Numbered from the stretch's first letter, positions 17,261 to 35,331 are shown. The stretch: 64,000 nt of DNA from Chlorocebus sabaeus (GCF_047675955.1 NC_132918.1:87989879-88053878), one strand, 5' to 3'. Notes: generated from the sequence alone by a model not told the origin. Numbers and translations: made by a program.

Positions 17261-18478
17261 TTTACTCCACAGCACATTCTTATGGTTGTCCATTTATGAA
17301 GACGAAGCATGGAGACTCCTTTACGAGACTCTACTGGATATTTCAATAATATTCCTACCTGTGAGAATGCATGCGTGGACCACTCATCTAGGCAGAGGCT
17401 CCTCATCCGGAAGAATGAAAGGAGAATTAGGGAGACAAGAAATGATTACAAGAGTTCCAGAGATCTTGAAGTATAAATATTTTATCATTCCAGGAATGTA
17501 AAAAATATGGCCACAGCTACGTATGCGTGTGTGGTGGGGTGGCGCATGGTTCTGCATATCTGAGGTTTTCTTTCGTTGAAAAAGTTGGGGATTATTGCTA
17601 TAGGTCAATAATATTAAAAATCCCATTTATAATATATTCTTCTCCATTCCTATGATAAAACCCGCCATCCCAACATGGATGTTTTCTGAGGTGAATTCAG
17701 TTTTCTAGTTGTGAGTGAGTTGAACTCAACCAGCTTCTACCTGCAAGACATGCTGCAACTGCTTTGGACCTCACTCTGGGGAAGGGAAGATGGGGTAGAA
17801 TAAAGAACTCTATAGAAAAGTAGCCGGAGAGACTCTTCCTCAAGGAGCAATGTCTGTTGAGCACCTATCACAGACCCTGGATTATATGCGGTGAAAGTCT
17901 TTGTTACCTGTGGCTTGTGGATGGAGCTTTGGGGCCAGTCATCAGTATCCGTTTCAGTGGTCAGAGCTTCTTTGCTTCGTGCTAACTAAACTTCATCCAG
18001 GTTTTTGTGGTACCCTTGTGATTTGTGAAATGACAGACAACTGAACTAAAAGGAATAACAAAGTATATTTCAAGACTTTCAAAAGGGTTCCATAGTTTGA
18101 TGCCAATTGTCTTGAGGTGAGCAGCTGGGCACTCCCTTCCAAGGAGGATCCTGAACAGCTGTCAGGCCTAATCTGGGTGAGAGATGAAAGGGTGACCTAC
18201 GGGTTAAAGTCTCCACTGCCTGCTGCAAGTGCCCTGAGTTATCTAATCTGTCCAGTCGCACAAGCTTTCTGCAAAGAAAGCATTATTTTACAGCTGACCC
18301 TTTAACAAAAGGGAAATAGCAACTGTTAGAAAATCTAGTAAGTAGTTGTCCTGAGATAATGCTGCTTGAATAGATTCTACAGAGTTTTTTAATTAAAAAT
18401 TCTTCAAAAGGACAGATAAATATCTGGAAAGCCCACACAGATTGTGTACATGAGACATTGCATTGCATTATGGAATAT
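17261..18478. other. Non-repetitive stretch
   Basis: No recognised repeat, RNA gene or exon. Confidence 0.45.
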
Positions 18479-18491
18479 TGTCTAGGTTCTT

Positions 18492-18890
<399 letters not shown>

Positions 18891-18953
18891 TAAGCCTAAA
18901 GTCCTGTACATGGGCTAGTTGCCTCTAACCAAAAGTCTGCCTGGGATAATTGC

Positions 18954-19526
18954 TGTGATGGTTAATATTGAATGTCAACTTAATTGGGCTGAAGGAAGCA
19001 AAGTATTGTTCCTGGGTGTCTCCAAAGGAGATGAACATTTGAGTCACTGGACTGGGAGAGGCAGACCCACCCTCAGTCTGGGTGGGCACCACCTAATCAG
19101 CTGCCGTCATGGCTAGACTAAAGCAGGCAGAAGAAGTTGGAAGGATTAGACTTGCTGAGTCTTGCAGGCTTCATCTTTCTCTCATGCTGGATGCTTCCTG
19201 CCCTTGAACATCAGACTCCAAGTTCTTCAGCTTTTGGACTCTTGGACTTATGCTAGTGATCTTCTAGAGGCTCTCAGGCCTTTGGCCACAGACCAAAGGC
19301 TACACTTTTGGCTTCCCGACTTTTGAGGTTTTGGGACTTGGACTGGCTTCCTTGCTCCTCAGCTTGCAGACGGCCTATTATGGGACTGTACATTAGCCCA
19401 CGTACAGGACTTTAGGCTTATCGTGTTCTCTCTCCCTCCTTAATAATACTCAATACTCCTTAATAAACTCCCCTTTATACATTTATCCTATTAATTCTGT
19501 CCCTCTGGAGAGCCCTGACTAATACA
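18954..19526 (+). mobile_element. ERVL-type solo LTR (MLT2-like)
   Basis: Begins tgtgatggttaatattgaat and ends ctgactaataca, with gtgggcaccacctaatcagc, atgctggatgcttcctgccc and a run-in of taataaactcccc (polyadenylation-like) near the end. The flanking pentamers attgc and attgg look like a worn 5-bp target duplication. Landmarks and length fit a complete ERVL LTR. No internal sequence follows. Confidence 0.7.
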
Positions 19527-19531
19527 ATTGG

Positions 19532-20302
19532 TGTCTCTGCAATATTTGTGCAAATTTGAGTAAGTCTTTCTCTGGGCTGCAGTAGTCTCATTTGTAAAAC
19601 AAAACAAATAGCCAGAAAGAAAAGACAGGATTTGAATTAGATGGCAAATCCTTGGCATACCATCATTCTTCATTCTTGCGCCCATAACAGTCACAATTAA
19701 TTGATTATGGCACTTTCCACCAACCTCGCACAGCCTCAGAATTCCCAACAGCAGTTGGTCTGAATTAGCATGTGAGAGGAAATGTATTTGTTCTACTTAC
19801 AGTTGACAGAGGGATACCTATGGTCCTCTTCATCAGGAGTCTCAGAAGGCTGAGTGGCGTGGCTCATGGTGGTACCCCAGCACAGCACAGTACAACTGGC
19901 ATGAATAGGACATAGCGGCAACAACTACACCAAGATTTTTTGGGAGAAAGTGTTGAGTTTCAGAGGTGACATATGTGTTACTTATAGGAAGAGGAGTGCA
20001 CATCAGATTCAGAACCTGAGCAGAAAAGGAAAAATCCAGCCCCTGAGCAGAAAGAGAAAGCTGCTACAATGGAGAGAGGATGTTTAATGGTGTACATCCC
20101 CAGTGAACTCCCAACATTTTGGGGAAGTGGAGATTTGAAGAGTCTGCAATAGCAGAAAAGGGTAGAGGCAGAGGATTTTTTTTTTTTGTCAGTTTTTTCC
20201 CTCCCCCTTTCTAAATCTAGACTGATATCATCCGATAAAAAGATTACTTTATATGACTACTTGTATAATTACCAACATAAGAATCACAGCAAAAAAGAAA
20301 TT
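19532..20302. other. Non-repetitive stretch
   Basis: No known repeat. A 55-codon charged open stretch with an acceptor-like start lies at 19988-20152 (see findings). It is not recognised as any gene. Confidence 0.4.
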
Positions 20303-20457
20303 GTTTTTAAACAAAGTCTTGGTGTGTTGCCCACATTGGAGTGCAGTGAACATTCTCATTTACAGGTGGGTTCATAACCATGAATTTTTGGGTTCAAGTG
20401 ATTTTCCTGACTCTCGAGTAGTTGGGACTATTGGCACATACCACCATGCCTGACTTG
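20303..20457 (-). mobile_element. Old Alu monomer (FLAM/FRAM-like)
   Basis: One arm only: a tgttgcccacattggagtgc segment, gggttcaagtgattttcctg, a tcgagtagttgggacta block and ccaccatgcctgac. Strong divergence and a single arm suggest a fossil monomer rather than a truncated dimer. Confidence 0.65.
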
Positions 20458-20514
20458 CAGAATACATTTCTTAAACAGAATTTTAAGATCTGGAGAAGAC
20501 TGTAGAGATCATCT

Positions 20515-20655
20515 AGTCTATTGGTTCCCAAACATGTTAACTTGGACCAGATCCATGCTGGCTTTAAAAGAGGACTCGAGAGCTTGTTAATAATCTGATT
20601 CCTGAATCAAGTTCCCAAAGATTCTGCTTCAGTAGGTTTGGCAGGTTTGTTTTTT
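20515..20655 (+). mobile_element. Possible hAT-Charlie (MER5-like) remnant
   Basis: ttggttcccaaacatg at the left and a gattctgcttcagtaggttt segment at the right resemble MER-type Charlie elements. The centre is too worn to assign. Confidence 0.4.
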
Positions 20656-21189
20656 TTCTTAAGCAAGTCATTTTATTTCCTTTGGCCTAAGTTTATTAAT
20701 CTGTTACAATTGTGTAATGGCATGGGACTTTCCTACCTCCGGGTCTTCTCTGAGTATAAAGTCAAATAACTTGTGGAAGGTATTTTGAAAAAAATCTTAT
20801 CTGTAAATTCTCACAAAAGCACCATACATTATGAACATTTTCAAAAATACCATGAAAGATATTGGAAGACCCTTTTCAAGTCTTACCATTGACTCGTTTT
20901 GCTACTACTACTCTTATCATTACTACCCCAATAGTATAGAGGCAGGAAATTTTCTTTATTTTCTTTGATGTTCCAATTTTTTAAAAATTATACTTTAAGT
21001 TCTAGGGTGCATGTGCACAATGTGCAGGTTTGTTACATATGTATACATGTGCCATGTTGGTGTGCTGCACCCATTAACTCGTCATTTACATTAGGTATGT
21101 CTCCTAATGCTATCCCTCCCCACTCCTGCCACCCCACAACAGACCCTGGTGTGTGATGTTCCCCTTCCTGTGTCCAAGTGATCTCATTG

Positions 21190-24228
<3,039 letters not shown>

Positions 24229-24376
24229 ATTGTCTGAAGCCTTCTTCTCTCAACTTGTCAAAGCCATTCTCCGTCCAGTTTTGTTCCATTGCTGGCAAGG
24301 AGCAGCTGTCCTATGGAAGGGGAGAGATGCTCTGATTTTTAGAATTTTCAGCTTTTCTACTCTGTTTTCTCCCCAT
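24229..24376 (-). pseudogene. L1 ORF1 start, truncated
   Basis: The ORF1 ATG is at 24376-24374 after the usual accacaaag context. Only about 49 of ~338 codons remain. Codon 22 is already a TAG stop. At 24228/24229 the sequence switches to ORF2 in a different frame, so no fusion protein would result. The coiled-coil, RRM and C-terminal domains of ORF1p are absent. Confidence 0.85.
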
Positions 24377-25391
24377 CTTTGTGGTTTTATCTACCTTTGG
24401 TCTTTGATGATAGTGACGTACAGATGTGGTTTTGGTGTGGATGTCCTTTCTGTTTGTTGGTTTTCTTTCTAACAGTCAGGACCCTCAGCTGCAGGTCTGT
24501 TGGAGTTTGCCGGAGGTCCACTCCAGACCCTGTTTGCCTGGGTATCAGCAGTGGAGGCTGCAGAATAGTGAATATTGCTGAACAGCAAATGTTGCTGCCT
24601 AATCGGTCCTCTGGATGCTTCATCTCAGAGGGGTACCTGGCCGTGTGAGGGTGTGAGGTGTCAGTCTGGCCCTAGTGGGGGATGTCTCCCAGTTAGGCTA
24701 CTTGGGGGTCAGTGACTCATTTGAGCAGGCAGTCTGTCCGCTCTCAGATCTCAAACTCCATGCTGGGAGAACCACTACTCTCTTCAAAGCTGTCAGACAG
24801 GGAGATTTAAATCTGCAGAGGTTTCTGCTGTCTTTTGTTTGGCTATGCCCTGCCCCCAGAGGTGGAGTCTACAGAGGCAGGCAGGCCTCCTTGAGCTCCG
24901 GTGGGCTCCACCCAGTTTGAGCTTCCAGGCTGCTTTGTTTACCTACTGAAGCTGCAGCAGTGGTGGGTGCCCCTTCCCCAAGGCTCGCTGCCACCTTGCA
25001 GTTAGATCTCAGACTGCTGTGCCAGTAATGAGGGAGGTTCCGTGGGCATGGGACCCTTCGAGCCAGGCATAGGATATAATCTCCTGGTGTGCCGTTTGCT
25101 AAGACCCATGGTAAAGCACAGTATTAGGGTGGGAGTGACCCAATGTGTCACACTTTCCCTTGTCTGGGAAAGGGAATTTCCTGACCCCTTGTGCTTCCCA
25201 GGTGAGGCGATGCCTCGCCCTGCTTTGGCTCTGGCTCAGTGGTCTGCACCCACTGTCCTGCACCCACTGTCCGACACATCCCAGTGAGATGAACCCGGTA
25301 TCTCAGTTGGAAATGCAGAAATCTCCCATCTTCTGTGTGACTCACGCTGGGAGCTATAGGCTGGAGCTGTTCCTATTTGGCCATCTTGGCC
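24377..25391 (-). promoter_or_regulatory. L1 5'UTR (internal promoter region)
   Basis: About 1 kb of L1 5'UTR in antisense, ending with the gccaagatggcc start. That start holds the YY1-type site (ccatcttgg on the plus strand, 25381-25389) known to position L1 transcription starts. In young L1s this region also carries an antisense promoter, which here would fire rightward on the plus strand toward the neighbouring Alu. Activity in this old copy is unknown. Confidence 0.8.
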
Positions 25392-25866
<475 letters not shown>

Positions 25867-25984
25867 TGGGATAGTTTTAACAAGTTCACTAGGTAATGGC
25901 AATGACCATCAAGATTTGAAAATTAATGATCTAGTCACACTTCATCATTTAAAAAAAAGTATGGTCAGGCAGAATAACACTTCT
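25867..25984. other. Spacer
   Basis: Short unique spacer between the Alu and a MIR. Confidence 0.4.
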
Positions 25985-26110
25985 TCATTTTTAAGATGAG
26001 AAAACCAATTTAAAATTAGAAAAAATGACTTGCCCAATATCACACAGCAACTCAGGGACAAATTTGGAAGTGGAATCTAGGTTGTCTGACTGCCAGTCCC
26101 ATGCCAAGGG
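25985..26110 (+). mobile_element. MIR (SINE) remnant
   Basis: The segments aagatgagaaaaccaattta, atgacttgcccaatatcaca and tgactgccagtcccatgcc occur in MIR order. Confidence 0.58.
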
Positions 26111-26479
26111 GAAGGCTAATTCTTCTGGGGTTTCTTGAAACAAATGGCCAGTTATGTCAGTGTGTCCTGTATTTTAATAAAGCCAGTAATGCTGATATGG
26201 AACAGGCTCCCTGAGAAGGTAGTGGAGATGGTCAAGTATAGGACAAATGCTATTTAGAAGGACACCTGTAGATAAATGCATCAGATGGGTAGTTAGAATT
26301 TACCTTCCAGTTTTATAGAAATCTATTCTCTGCCAACTCATTTGTTAGAAGGTTGTGAGGAATTGAGGCCATTTTTTTTTTAAACACAAAAGTTTAATCT
26401 CTAATTATGAAAGGGAAGCTGGGAGAAGGATAGATAACCTATGGCAGTGATTTGAGCCTCTGGAAAACTGTTGCTCCTT
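26111..26479. other. Non-repetitive stretch
   Basis: No recognised gene or repeat. Confidence 0.4.
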
Positions 26480-26786
26480 AGTCTAACTCCTCACCACCTC
26501 TCACCTCGTGCTTACTGCATCAGCTCTCTAACTGGGATCCATACCACTGACATATCCCCGCAATACATTCCACTCACTGTTGCCAGAAAGATCTTCCAAG
26601 TGCACTGATTCCATCACGTTATTCTGCTGCAGAATCTTCAGTGACTCCCAATAGGGCAAAAGTCTAACCATCACATTGGCAGTCAAAACCTTTTTATAAT
26701 GTGACTCTTATCCCATCTCTTAAAATTTTTCTCCTAGTATGCTGAACATCAACCCTGTTTGACTCTAAATAGCTTTTTACATGGTT
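26480..26786 (+). mobile_element. L2 remnant
   Basis: The segments attctgctgcagaatcttca, agtgactcccaatagggcaa and a cagtcaaaacctttttataa block follow the L2 3' region (the 'cttcccatcgcactcagaat' part of its consensus). Interrupted by the Alu that follows. Confidence 0.52.
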
Positions 26787-26795
26787 TCTACTTTT

Positions 26796-27086
26796 TTTTT
26801 TTTTTTTTTGAGACAGAGTCTCACCCTGTCGCTCAGACTGGAGTGCAGTGGCACAATCTCAGTTCACTGAAACCTCCGCCTCCCAGGTTCAAGCGATTCT
26901 CCTGCCTTAGCCTCCTGAGTAGCTGGGACTACAAGTGCCCACCACCACACCCAGCTAATTTTTGTATTTTTAGTAGAGACAAGGTTTAACCATATTGGCC
27001 AGTCTGGTCTCTGACCTTGTGATCTGCCAGCCTCGGCCTCCCAAAGTGCTGGGGTTACAGGCATGAGCCACCACGCCTGGCCTGTG
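26796..27086 (-). mobile_element. Alu (S-type)
   Basis: Antisense Alu flanked by tctactttt at 26787-26795 and 27087-27095. Confidence 0.92.
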
Positions 27087-27164
27087 TCTACTTTTAATGG
27101 CAACATAATTTCAGATTCCTTCACAAATGCTTTTACCTTAAAAGGTCCACTTCATATTACTTAT

Positions 27165-27350
27165 TCATTAAGAAATACTTACTGTTCACTAACTACATGC
27201 TATGCACTGGAGATTCTTAGGAGAATAATTCAGACATGATCTGTACCTTACAATCTGGTGGAATAGCGTGGCATTAAATAGCTAACTACCAAAGATGTAA
27301 GGAGTGTTTCAAAAAGACAGTAGGTGCCATGACACATGGAACAGGGAGAC
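27165..27350 (-). mobile_element. L2 3' end remnant
   Basis: Reads as reversed L2: ttcattaagaaatacttact, then actacatgctatgcactgga, then a ctgtaccttacaatctggtg block. Confidence 0.52.
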
Positions 27351-27374
27351 TTGCCTTAATATGTGAGTTTTTTT

Positions 27375-27540
27375 CCTCAGAGCAACTGTGACCTCACCAC
27401 TTCCGAAATCTTTTCTGTTCTTGCTGTCTACATATTTTTGTATGTAGATACACACCTACTTGTTACTTAGCTATTTCCTTTGTGTTGATTTTGTAGCCCC
27501 AGTTAAATCGAAACCTCTTATAGGACAGTATCATATCTTA
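27375..27540 (+). repeat. Source-like copy of the Alu insert
   Basis: Partner of 25555-25720. This copy sits in old, otherwise continuous sequence; its end (aacctcttataggacagtat) resembles an L2 3' end. That makes it the likely source and the copy inside the primate-specific Alu the derivative. Confidence 0.88.
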
Positions 27541-27631
27541 AACACTTTTTATAGCCCAGTTAATTACTAATGTAGTGTAAATAGGCACAAAAAAATGATT
27601 ATTAAAGACAGCATTTCATTGTGCATGACAA

Positions 27632-27800
27632 CTTTAAGGTGCTTTTACTTCTGTTGTTTTATTTGATCCTCCTGTTAATCTTATGAATTAGGTATTATGA
27701 TCCCTGACTTACAGATGAGAAAACCGAAGCTCTGAGAATATGAGTGACTTGTCTAAGACCAAACAACTGATAATTTATGGAGTCTGAACAAAACCCCAGA
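27632..27800 (+). mobile_element. MIR (SINE) remnant
   Basis: The segments ttatttgatcctcctgttaa, cagatgagaaaaccgaagct and gtctaagaccaaacaactga occur in MIR order. Confidence 0.65.
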
Positions 27801-29555
27801 GACTTTCATTTTTATTTAAAACTCTTTCCAGTGTAATGTAAATAAATAACAATAACATGTAACAAATGGATGAATAAAGGAATGATTCTCTTCTCATTTC
27901 TCACCATTCTTCTTCCTTTTTCCATTTCTTTCTCCGCCTCCCTTCTATGCTCATCCATCTGCTTTATATTCTTTCTTTGTCATGCCTTCAGCTTGTTAGT
28001 GACAATTCATCTCGCTTCTGGGCTATGATCAGTTGCTTTGTAAGAGGTTCAGTAGCAAAGAGGCTGTTGACCCCACCCGGCTGGCATTCTGTAGGCAATT
28101 GTCTTAAGAAAGGTTTCCCAGAAAAAGACCCTGAAAGGAGGATATGTGTGTGTGAGTTATTAAGAAAGTGCCTCTGGGAGAATCCAGTAAGGTGGTGAGG
28201 GAGACAGGACATGGAATGCAAAGAAGCCCAGCAATTTCTGGCAAGGCTCTGACTTCAATTTGATTCCACAGGGTATGCTGGAACATAAAATACACGTCAG
28301 CTTATCCCCACTGAGGCAAGGGAGCTGGGCTTTCATACTTCTTCACTAGTCTGTCATTGGCTAAAGACAACCCCAAGAGGATATAAATTCCAGATATTCA
28401 GCTTTCTGCACAAACAAAGCTCTTCTGAAAAGAGTCATGGTTGTGAGCCTTTAAAGCCAAAAGCCCACTGGAATTGGAGGAAGAGTATGCTGAAATAGTA
28501 AACAACAACAACAACAACCAAACCAACAAACAAAAAATCCAGGGGGAATCTGGCCAGAGCACCAACAATATCTGCTAGTTCTAGGAACAATAATATAAGA
28601 ATTTGTCACATTTTAGAGCATCCCAAATGCCTTTAAGGATCTGATGCATGCATCTGATGCTTACCTCAGAAAATTGCAAATGTTTAGAGTTGGCCAGTAT
28701 TCATAGGTCCGCAAACCCATGGGTCCTGATTAGCACTTCTAGTGTATCGAGAATCTTCAGTGAAGCTGTTCTACCTTAAAACTAACTTCCCGGGCCTCCA
28801 TTTCTAAGACTCTACTCTCCAAGGAAATGTCATACACTAAGCTGCATAATCTCACATTACTTCATTACTCTAATAGTTACAGAGCAGAAGGAGAAGGCAT
28901 TTTTTCCAGCCTTCCTGGTTTTAAGGTGGAGTAGTACTGTCATATGACCTCAGGAGAATCTCAGTCCTATTAGCTAGAATGACATGAGGATAATGAGTAA
29001 TAACCTCCTTTAGCTAAGAAGTATCCCTTGGGAGAGAAGGCACATAGACTGGAGACCCAGAGAATATAGATTGCTATTCTCCGTGGAAAGCAGGGTGTAA
29101 ACTCAGAAAATCAAAACCAAGCCTGTGGGCTTTACTGGTACATCATATGAGGCAGCTTTTCACCAGCCACCACCTCTCTGGCTCACTCACGAACTCCCTG
29201 GGCTCCACATCTATTATAATAAAAGACGCAACGTTTTCTTTTTTCCTCATTGTGGAGAGGTCCATTGGGTTTTGTCTTGACAGGTCAGGCACAACATGAC
29301 AGATGGGGCTGAAGTCACAACCTCCCTCCCCCAAACCATCAGAATTACTCTATTACCCCCCCTTCCAATCTTGGAGGGCGAGGCCTTGTTACTAGGCTGC
29401 TGCATTGAGGAAATGTTGAGCCTGACCTGATTGGAATCTTGATGGCAATTAAGGAAAGACTATACCTTGTCACCTGTATTTGAATCTCTAGAGTTGTCTC
29501 TAATTAATGATTTATTCTTTAATTTATAAGCTTATATTTTTTCCACTATCATAAC
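27801..29555. other. Non-repetitive stretch
   Basis: About 1.75 kb of unique-looking DNA. A short (AAC)n tract lies at 28503-28520. Around 28090-28220 there is a purine-rich, LTR-like section I cannot assign. No exon recognised. Confidence 0.4.
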
Positions 29556-29559
29556 AAAC

Positions 29560-29800
29560 TATATTTAAAATAAAAAAATCTGGTTATAAAACAGAATGCA
29601 GAATATGGTCTCATTTATGGAGAAATATGTGTGAGTATGGTTGTATATGCATTAAAAGTCTGGAAGTATTCCAGCAGCTTGTTATAAGTGGTTATCCCTT
29701 GGGACTGGGGAAGGAGATGAGATCATATAAAGATTTTTACATTCTCTGCATGGTTTGGATATTTAACAATGAGGAGAAATACAATAATATTTTTCATAGA
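29560..29800 (+). mobile_element. Ancient L1M 3' end
   Basis: The order tctcatttatggagaaatat, a gtctggaagtattcc block, ataagtggttatcccttggg and a closing gaaatacaataatatttttc matches old L1 3'UTRs. Confidence 0.55.
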
Positions 29801-30889
29801 AAATTATTATTAAATCAGTTTCTCAAAGAAGTATATCTTTATTCTTTTTATTTAAACAACTATTTTCATCATTCCTATATTTTAATTCTTTCCACATATA
29901 ACCATTGTAATAATTATAGAGTATATATAATAATTTGTATTTGACATTTTCACTTAATGCTATTTCATTTACACTTTCCTAAGAACACAGTCTGCATATT
30001 TTTATTAATGGATGCTTAATTGTCTATTGATTCAATGTCTATTTTTATGACATAGTTTCCTTTGGAAATTATATGGTAACTTTTTGCCAATAAAATATAA
30101 AAAGGATAGCTAACGGGAAGGAAAGTCTCAAATCTCAAGCAAGGACCCCTGACTTACCATCAGACAAAGAAGGGCTAGGTCATTTGGAAAACTGCCCTTG
30201 GCTTGTTTCAAGCACGTACTTCCTGGTTTGTGGTAGACATTTACTGGACACCTATATACCAAGCCAGTGTTAGCCTTTGTATTTTATCTGTGTTTCATGA
30301 ATTGTACCATTATAAGAATTTCTTTTAGAAATCAAATTGGTGAAGGTCATCTGAGTCCCAGTAGTCTACCAGCCAGCCCAAAGAAGTAGGCTGAATTTGA
30401 AGACTAGCCTGTATCCCGTTTTACCATATCAACCGTATAAGTCAAAGAGGAGACAAGAGTACAGTACTCCAAGGGTGGGGACAAGATGAACATCAAGCAT
30501 TATCCTCTTGTTCCCATAGAAAGGTTCTTTCCAGGACCAGGCCTTTGGGCTTGTAGAAGAGCTTCCTTCTTCTCTTATCTCTGCAAGGCCCACCTTAACC
30601 TTCCTCTGCTCAGGAATATATGACAGATCTCTCTTCCTTCCCTTGGATTTTTTTTTTTTTCCTCCCTTTGGCTCAAAATTTAATCAACATATAAACATAG
30701 AGCTATAGACTATTGATCCTACAAGCCATTCCTCCAATTTATAGAAATACAAATTGCTTCCACCAGCCCTGTGAATGATGGAGGTTGGGAGAACCTCCTA
30801 AAACATGTGGCTGTGTGTGGGTATCCATGTTTGCTTGTTAATATGTATCTCCATTTTTACATTTCCATATTAAGCTATCTCTGGCCTGT
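29801..30889. other. Non-repetitive stretch
   Basis: No gene recognised. The AT-rich part at 29800-30080 may be another worn L1 piece. A short T run lies near 30650. Confidence 0.4.
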
Positions 30890-31112
30890 GTTCATGAAGA
30901 TTCTCTGGTATCCTCAGCTGGAAGTTAATTCTCTATCAAGCAAAACCCATCTGTGCTTCTTTCATGATACTTACCATTTTTTGTTGTGTTATGATTATTC
31001 TTGCATTTGTATAATCTGTATGCTTAGATCCCAAGTTCTTTGGGGGAAAGAGTTCATATTCTTACATATACATTTCCTAGAAAGCATAATAAAATAACTT
31101 GTTTAGTGATGG
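30890..31112 (+). mobile_element. L2 3' end remnant
   Basis: The segments catgatacttaccatttttt, tgtataatctgtatgcttag and atcccaagttctttggggga follow L2 3' consensus order. Confidence 0.52.
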
Positions 31113-31204
31113 TTGAAGGAAAGTGCATAGCTTTTCTTCTGGAAGGGTTCACAATAATTTTTGGTAGAACAGAATGATACAAAGGCTTAGGAAATTGGTC
31201 TATC

Positions 31205-31382
31205 ATATATCATTAGTTAAGGCTTTGGAGTCTCAAAGACCTGTGCTGAAATGGCAGCTCCACATTTAGTTGCCACAATGCCTCAGGCAAGTTACTGAAC
31301 TCTATGAGCTTCAATGACCTAATCCGTACACTAGAGGAAGTAATACATATCTCATGGGGTCATAACTGTTTTAAATGAAGTG
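31205..31382 (+). mobile_element. MIR (SINE) remnant
   Basis: ctttggagtctcaaagacct, then caggcaagttactgaactct, then a gagcttcaatgacctaatcc segment and catctcatggggtcat, in MIR order from near its 5' end. Confidence 0.68.
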
Positions 31383-31736
31383 TAATTAGCACACTTATTT
31401 GCATAGAACATGCACTTATTAAATTATACTTATCATTAATTACTGTTAGACACTGGTAGTATTAGTAACACGATTTGCTGGCAAAGAGCGTTAGGCTCAA
31501 ATGTTTAAACTGATGTGGGGGAAAAGAAAGCAAGTGGCTTGTACTCTAATTTACCTGCCACTGCTCGTCCTAACCAGTTCCTTTGACGCTTACCCTAGTC
31601 TTGAAATTAACATCTTAATGCTTATCATAGATACTAAAATAACGGTAGGACCAAGAATTAGACTGGCCATTTGGCAGGAAGAACAAATATCTTTCTTCTT
31701 CTAGTATTTGTTTTACCACCTAAAATGCATTCAGGC
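31383..31736. other. Non-repetitive stretch
   Basis: No recognised gene or repeat. Confidence 0.4.
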
Positions 31737-31894
31737 TACAAAAATTAGCCAGGCGTGGTGGCGCATGCCTGTAATCCCAGCTACTTTGGAAGCTGAGGCA
31801 GGAGAATCGCTTGAACCCGGGAGGTGGAGGTTTCAGTGAGTTGTGATTGCGCCGTTGCATGCTGGCCTGGGTGACAGAGTGAGACTCCATCTCA

Positions 31895-31920
<26 letters not shown>
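31737..31920 (+). mobile_element. 5'-truncated Alu (right arm)
   Basis: Starts at acaaaaattagccaggcgtg and runs through the right arm to an A tail of about 26 bases. Confidence 0.9.
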
Positions 31921-33471
<1,551 letters not shown>

Positions 33472-33485
33472 AAAATCCTAATGTG

Positions 33486-35130
33486 CAATTATAAGTTATC
33501 AGAAATGGGAGAAAGTGCAGTACCCAAAGTGCTGGTGACTTGTCAGGTAATTATAGACATTGAGATCAGTGAAGAGCCCGGAAAGATGGAGAGAGATTTC
33601 GCTGAAGGTTACTTCAACATTCTTTCACATACTAATTTGGATGATCATATCCAAACTGGAAGGTGGATACTTTAACTTGGGAGAAAGCAGGAAATGGATT
33701 AATTATCCACTTTTCAGTTGCTTTAATTCTTATTTACATTTTGCTGTGACGTTTGTATGCCTTTTTAAAAAGTGCTCAGTTGGTTATTGATCTTTCTGAT
33801 GGAAGAAAAAAAATCATCAAGTTCTGAGAAAGAACCAAATTATTGATGAAAAAGCTGGCTTCACCATAATTCAGTCTTTTACATATGTTTTGATGTATTT
33901 TCCTAAACATTAAACATTATGTTTTATCTTTAGGATGATAGATTCAAACTATTCAGATATTGACTCTAATGTTGAAACACCTCATTTGAGTAAGCCCCTT
34001 AAAATCGTAGAGATGGTCTTTGCTGACTTTAGCAGTGCCATGAAAAAAATGTCTCATTTCATCCTGTATTCAACCACTCAGTGCAAGCACCTTTTCCCTC
34101 AGCAGTTAGCCAACTTACATATTGTGACAGTCTTGTACTTGCTACTTATTTCTTTGAACAGCAGGCTGAAAAGGCATACACTCAGGTTCTATGATTGAAT
34201 TAGAGTCGTAGGTTTTACGATTTCTTTCAACACTAAATTAAGATCAGAAGGTATATTGGTGACTTCCAGTTGGTGACCTGTTCTCTGAGAATAAGCAGTG
34301 TGTGGACTGGTAGTCAAGAGCAGCCCCCATTATCCTTGTGGTGAAGCCCTTCCTTACTGCACACATAGCTGGTGCACCTTTGGTTCTGACCCCAATGTGC
34401 CATTTCCAGTCTACCTCTTGGCTCACAAAAACAGGTGTTATCTAAATGAGAAATCTCTCTCCCATAGTGTGTGTTTTTAAGGGTAAGCAAAATAAGAAGT
34501 CATTGGGCACTTTTTCTTATTCAAAGTACATTTGCCAAAAGCTGATCCACACTCTGCATTAAAAAATGCTTTGATCTCACTGTAAAGGGCAGCATGCCTA
34601 TGGGATGCTGATTGCTCATGTAACATCAAAAAGGTGCCATTTGGTAAGTTTGCCAATAATTCATTCTTCTTTCTCTCCAAATAAAATATTATCAATGACT
34701 TTGCTTCTGGTTATAGACTTCTTGGAAATAGAGTGACTTATGCCTATTTTTTCTCTATGTAATGACAATTACTTATTTTGATGACTGAGTAGTTTAGATG
34801 CATGAGTCATATTGTCTCATTTCTCATTTTAATAACAAATTAATCACTTTTCTATTTGAAACATTTATTTTTTTGCTTCTTCCAAAATATTGTGATTGGT
34901 TTATCAGGGAGGCCGCTGTCCTTTGTTTTGGAATGATGTGACAATCTCATTGCTCCATGCATTATATGACATGACGTAGACAACCAAACTGGGAAGCAGA
35001 TGGATCACTTGTCCAGTAATATCTGATTTTCAGATATTCACTCTTTACTTTCTATGTGTAGTTCCCATTTCCAGATGCTTATGTAAAATCATCACACCTT
35101 CTATACATTAGAATTGTATTTGTCTTATTA
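33486..35130. other. Non-repetitive stretch
   Basis: About 1.6 kb without a recognised repeat. An open stretch of about 87 codons with an acceptor-like upstream context is at 33935-34198 (see findings). No gene identified. Confidence 0.4.
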
Positions 35131-35331
35131 TTATTATTATTTTTAGTGACCAGGTCTAGCTCTGTTATACAGGCTGGAGTGCAGTGACATGATCATAGCT
35201 CACTGCAGGCTTGAACTCCTGGGCTCAAGGGAGTCTCCCACCTCAGCCTGCTGAGTAGCTGGGGCTATCGGCATGTGCCACCATGCCTGGCTAATTAAAA
35301 ATATATAATATTTTTTTCGCAGAGACAGAGC
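35131..35331 (-). mobile_element. Partial old Alu
   Basis: Antisense: tacaggctggagtgcagtga, then ttgaactcctgggctcaagg and catgtgccaccatgcctggc. It ends early, in AT-rich sequence. Left of it is an (ATT)n tail. Confidence 0.82.

Noticed and set aside
34244..34426. Short minus-strand frame in unique DNA
   Set aside because: 60 codons only, no recognisable motif and no splice context.
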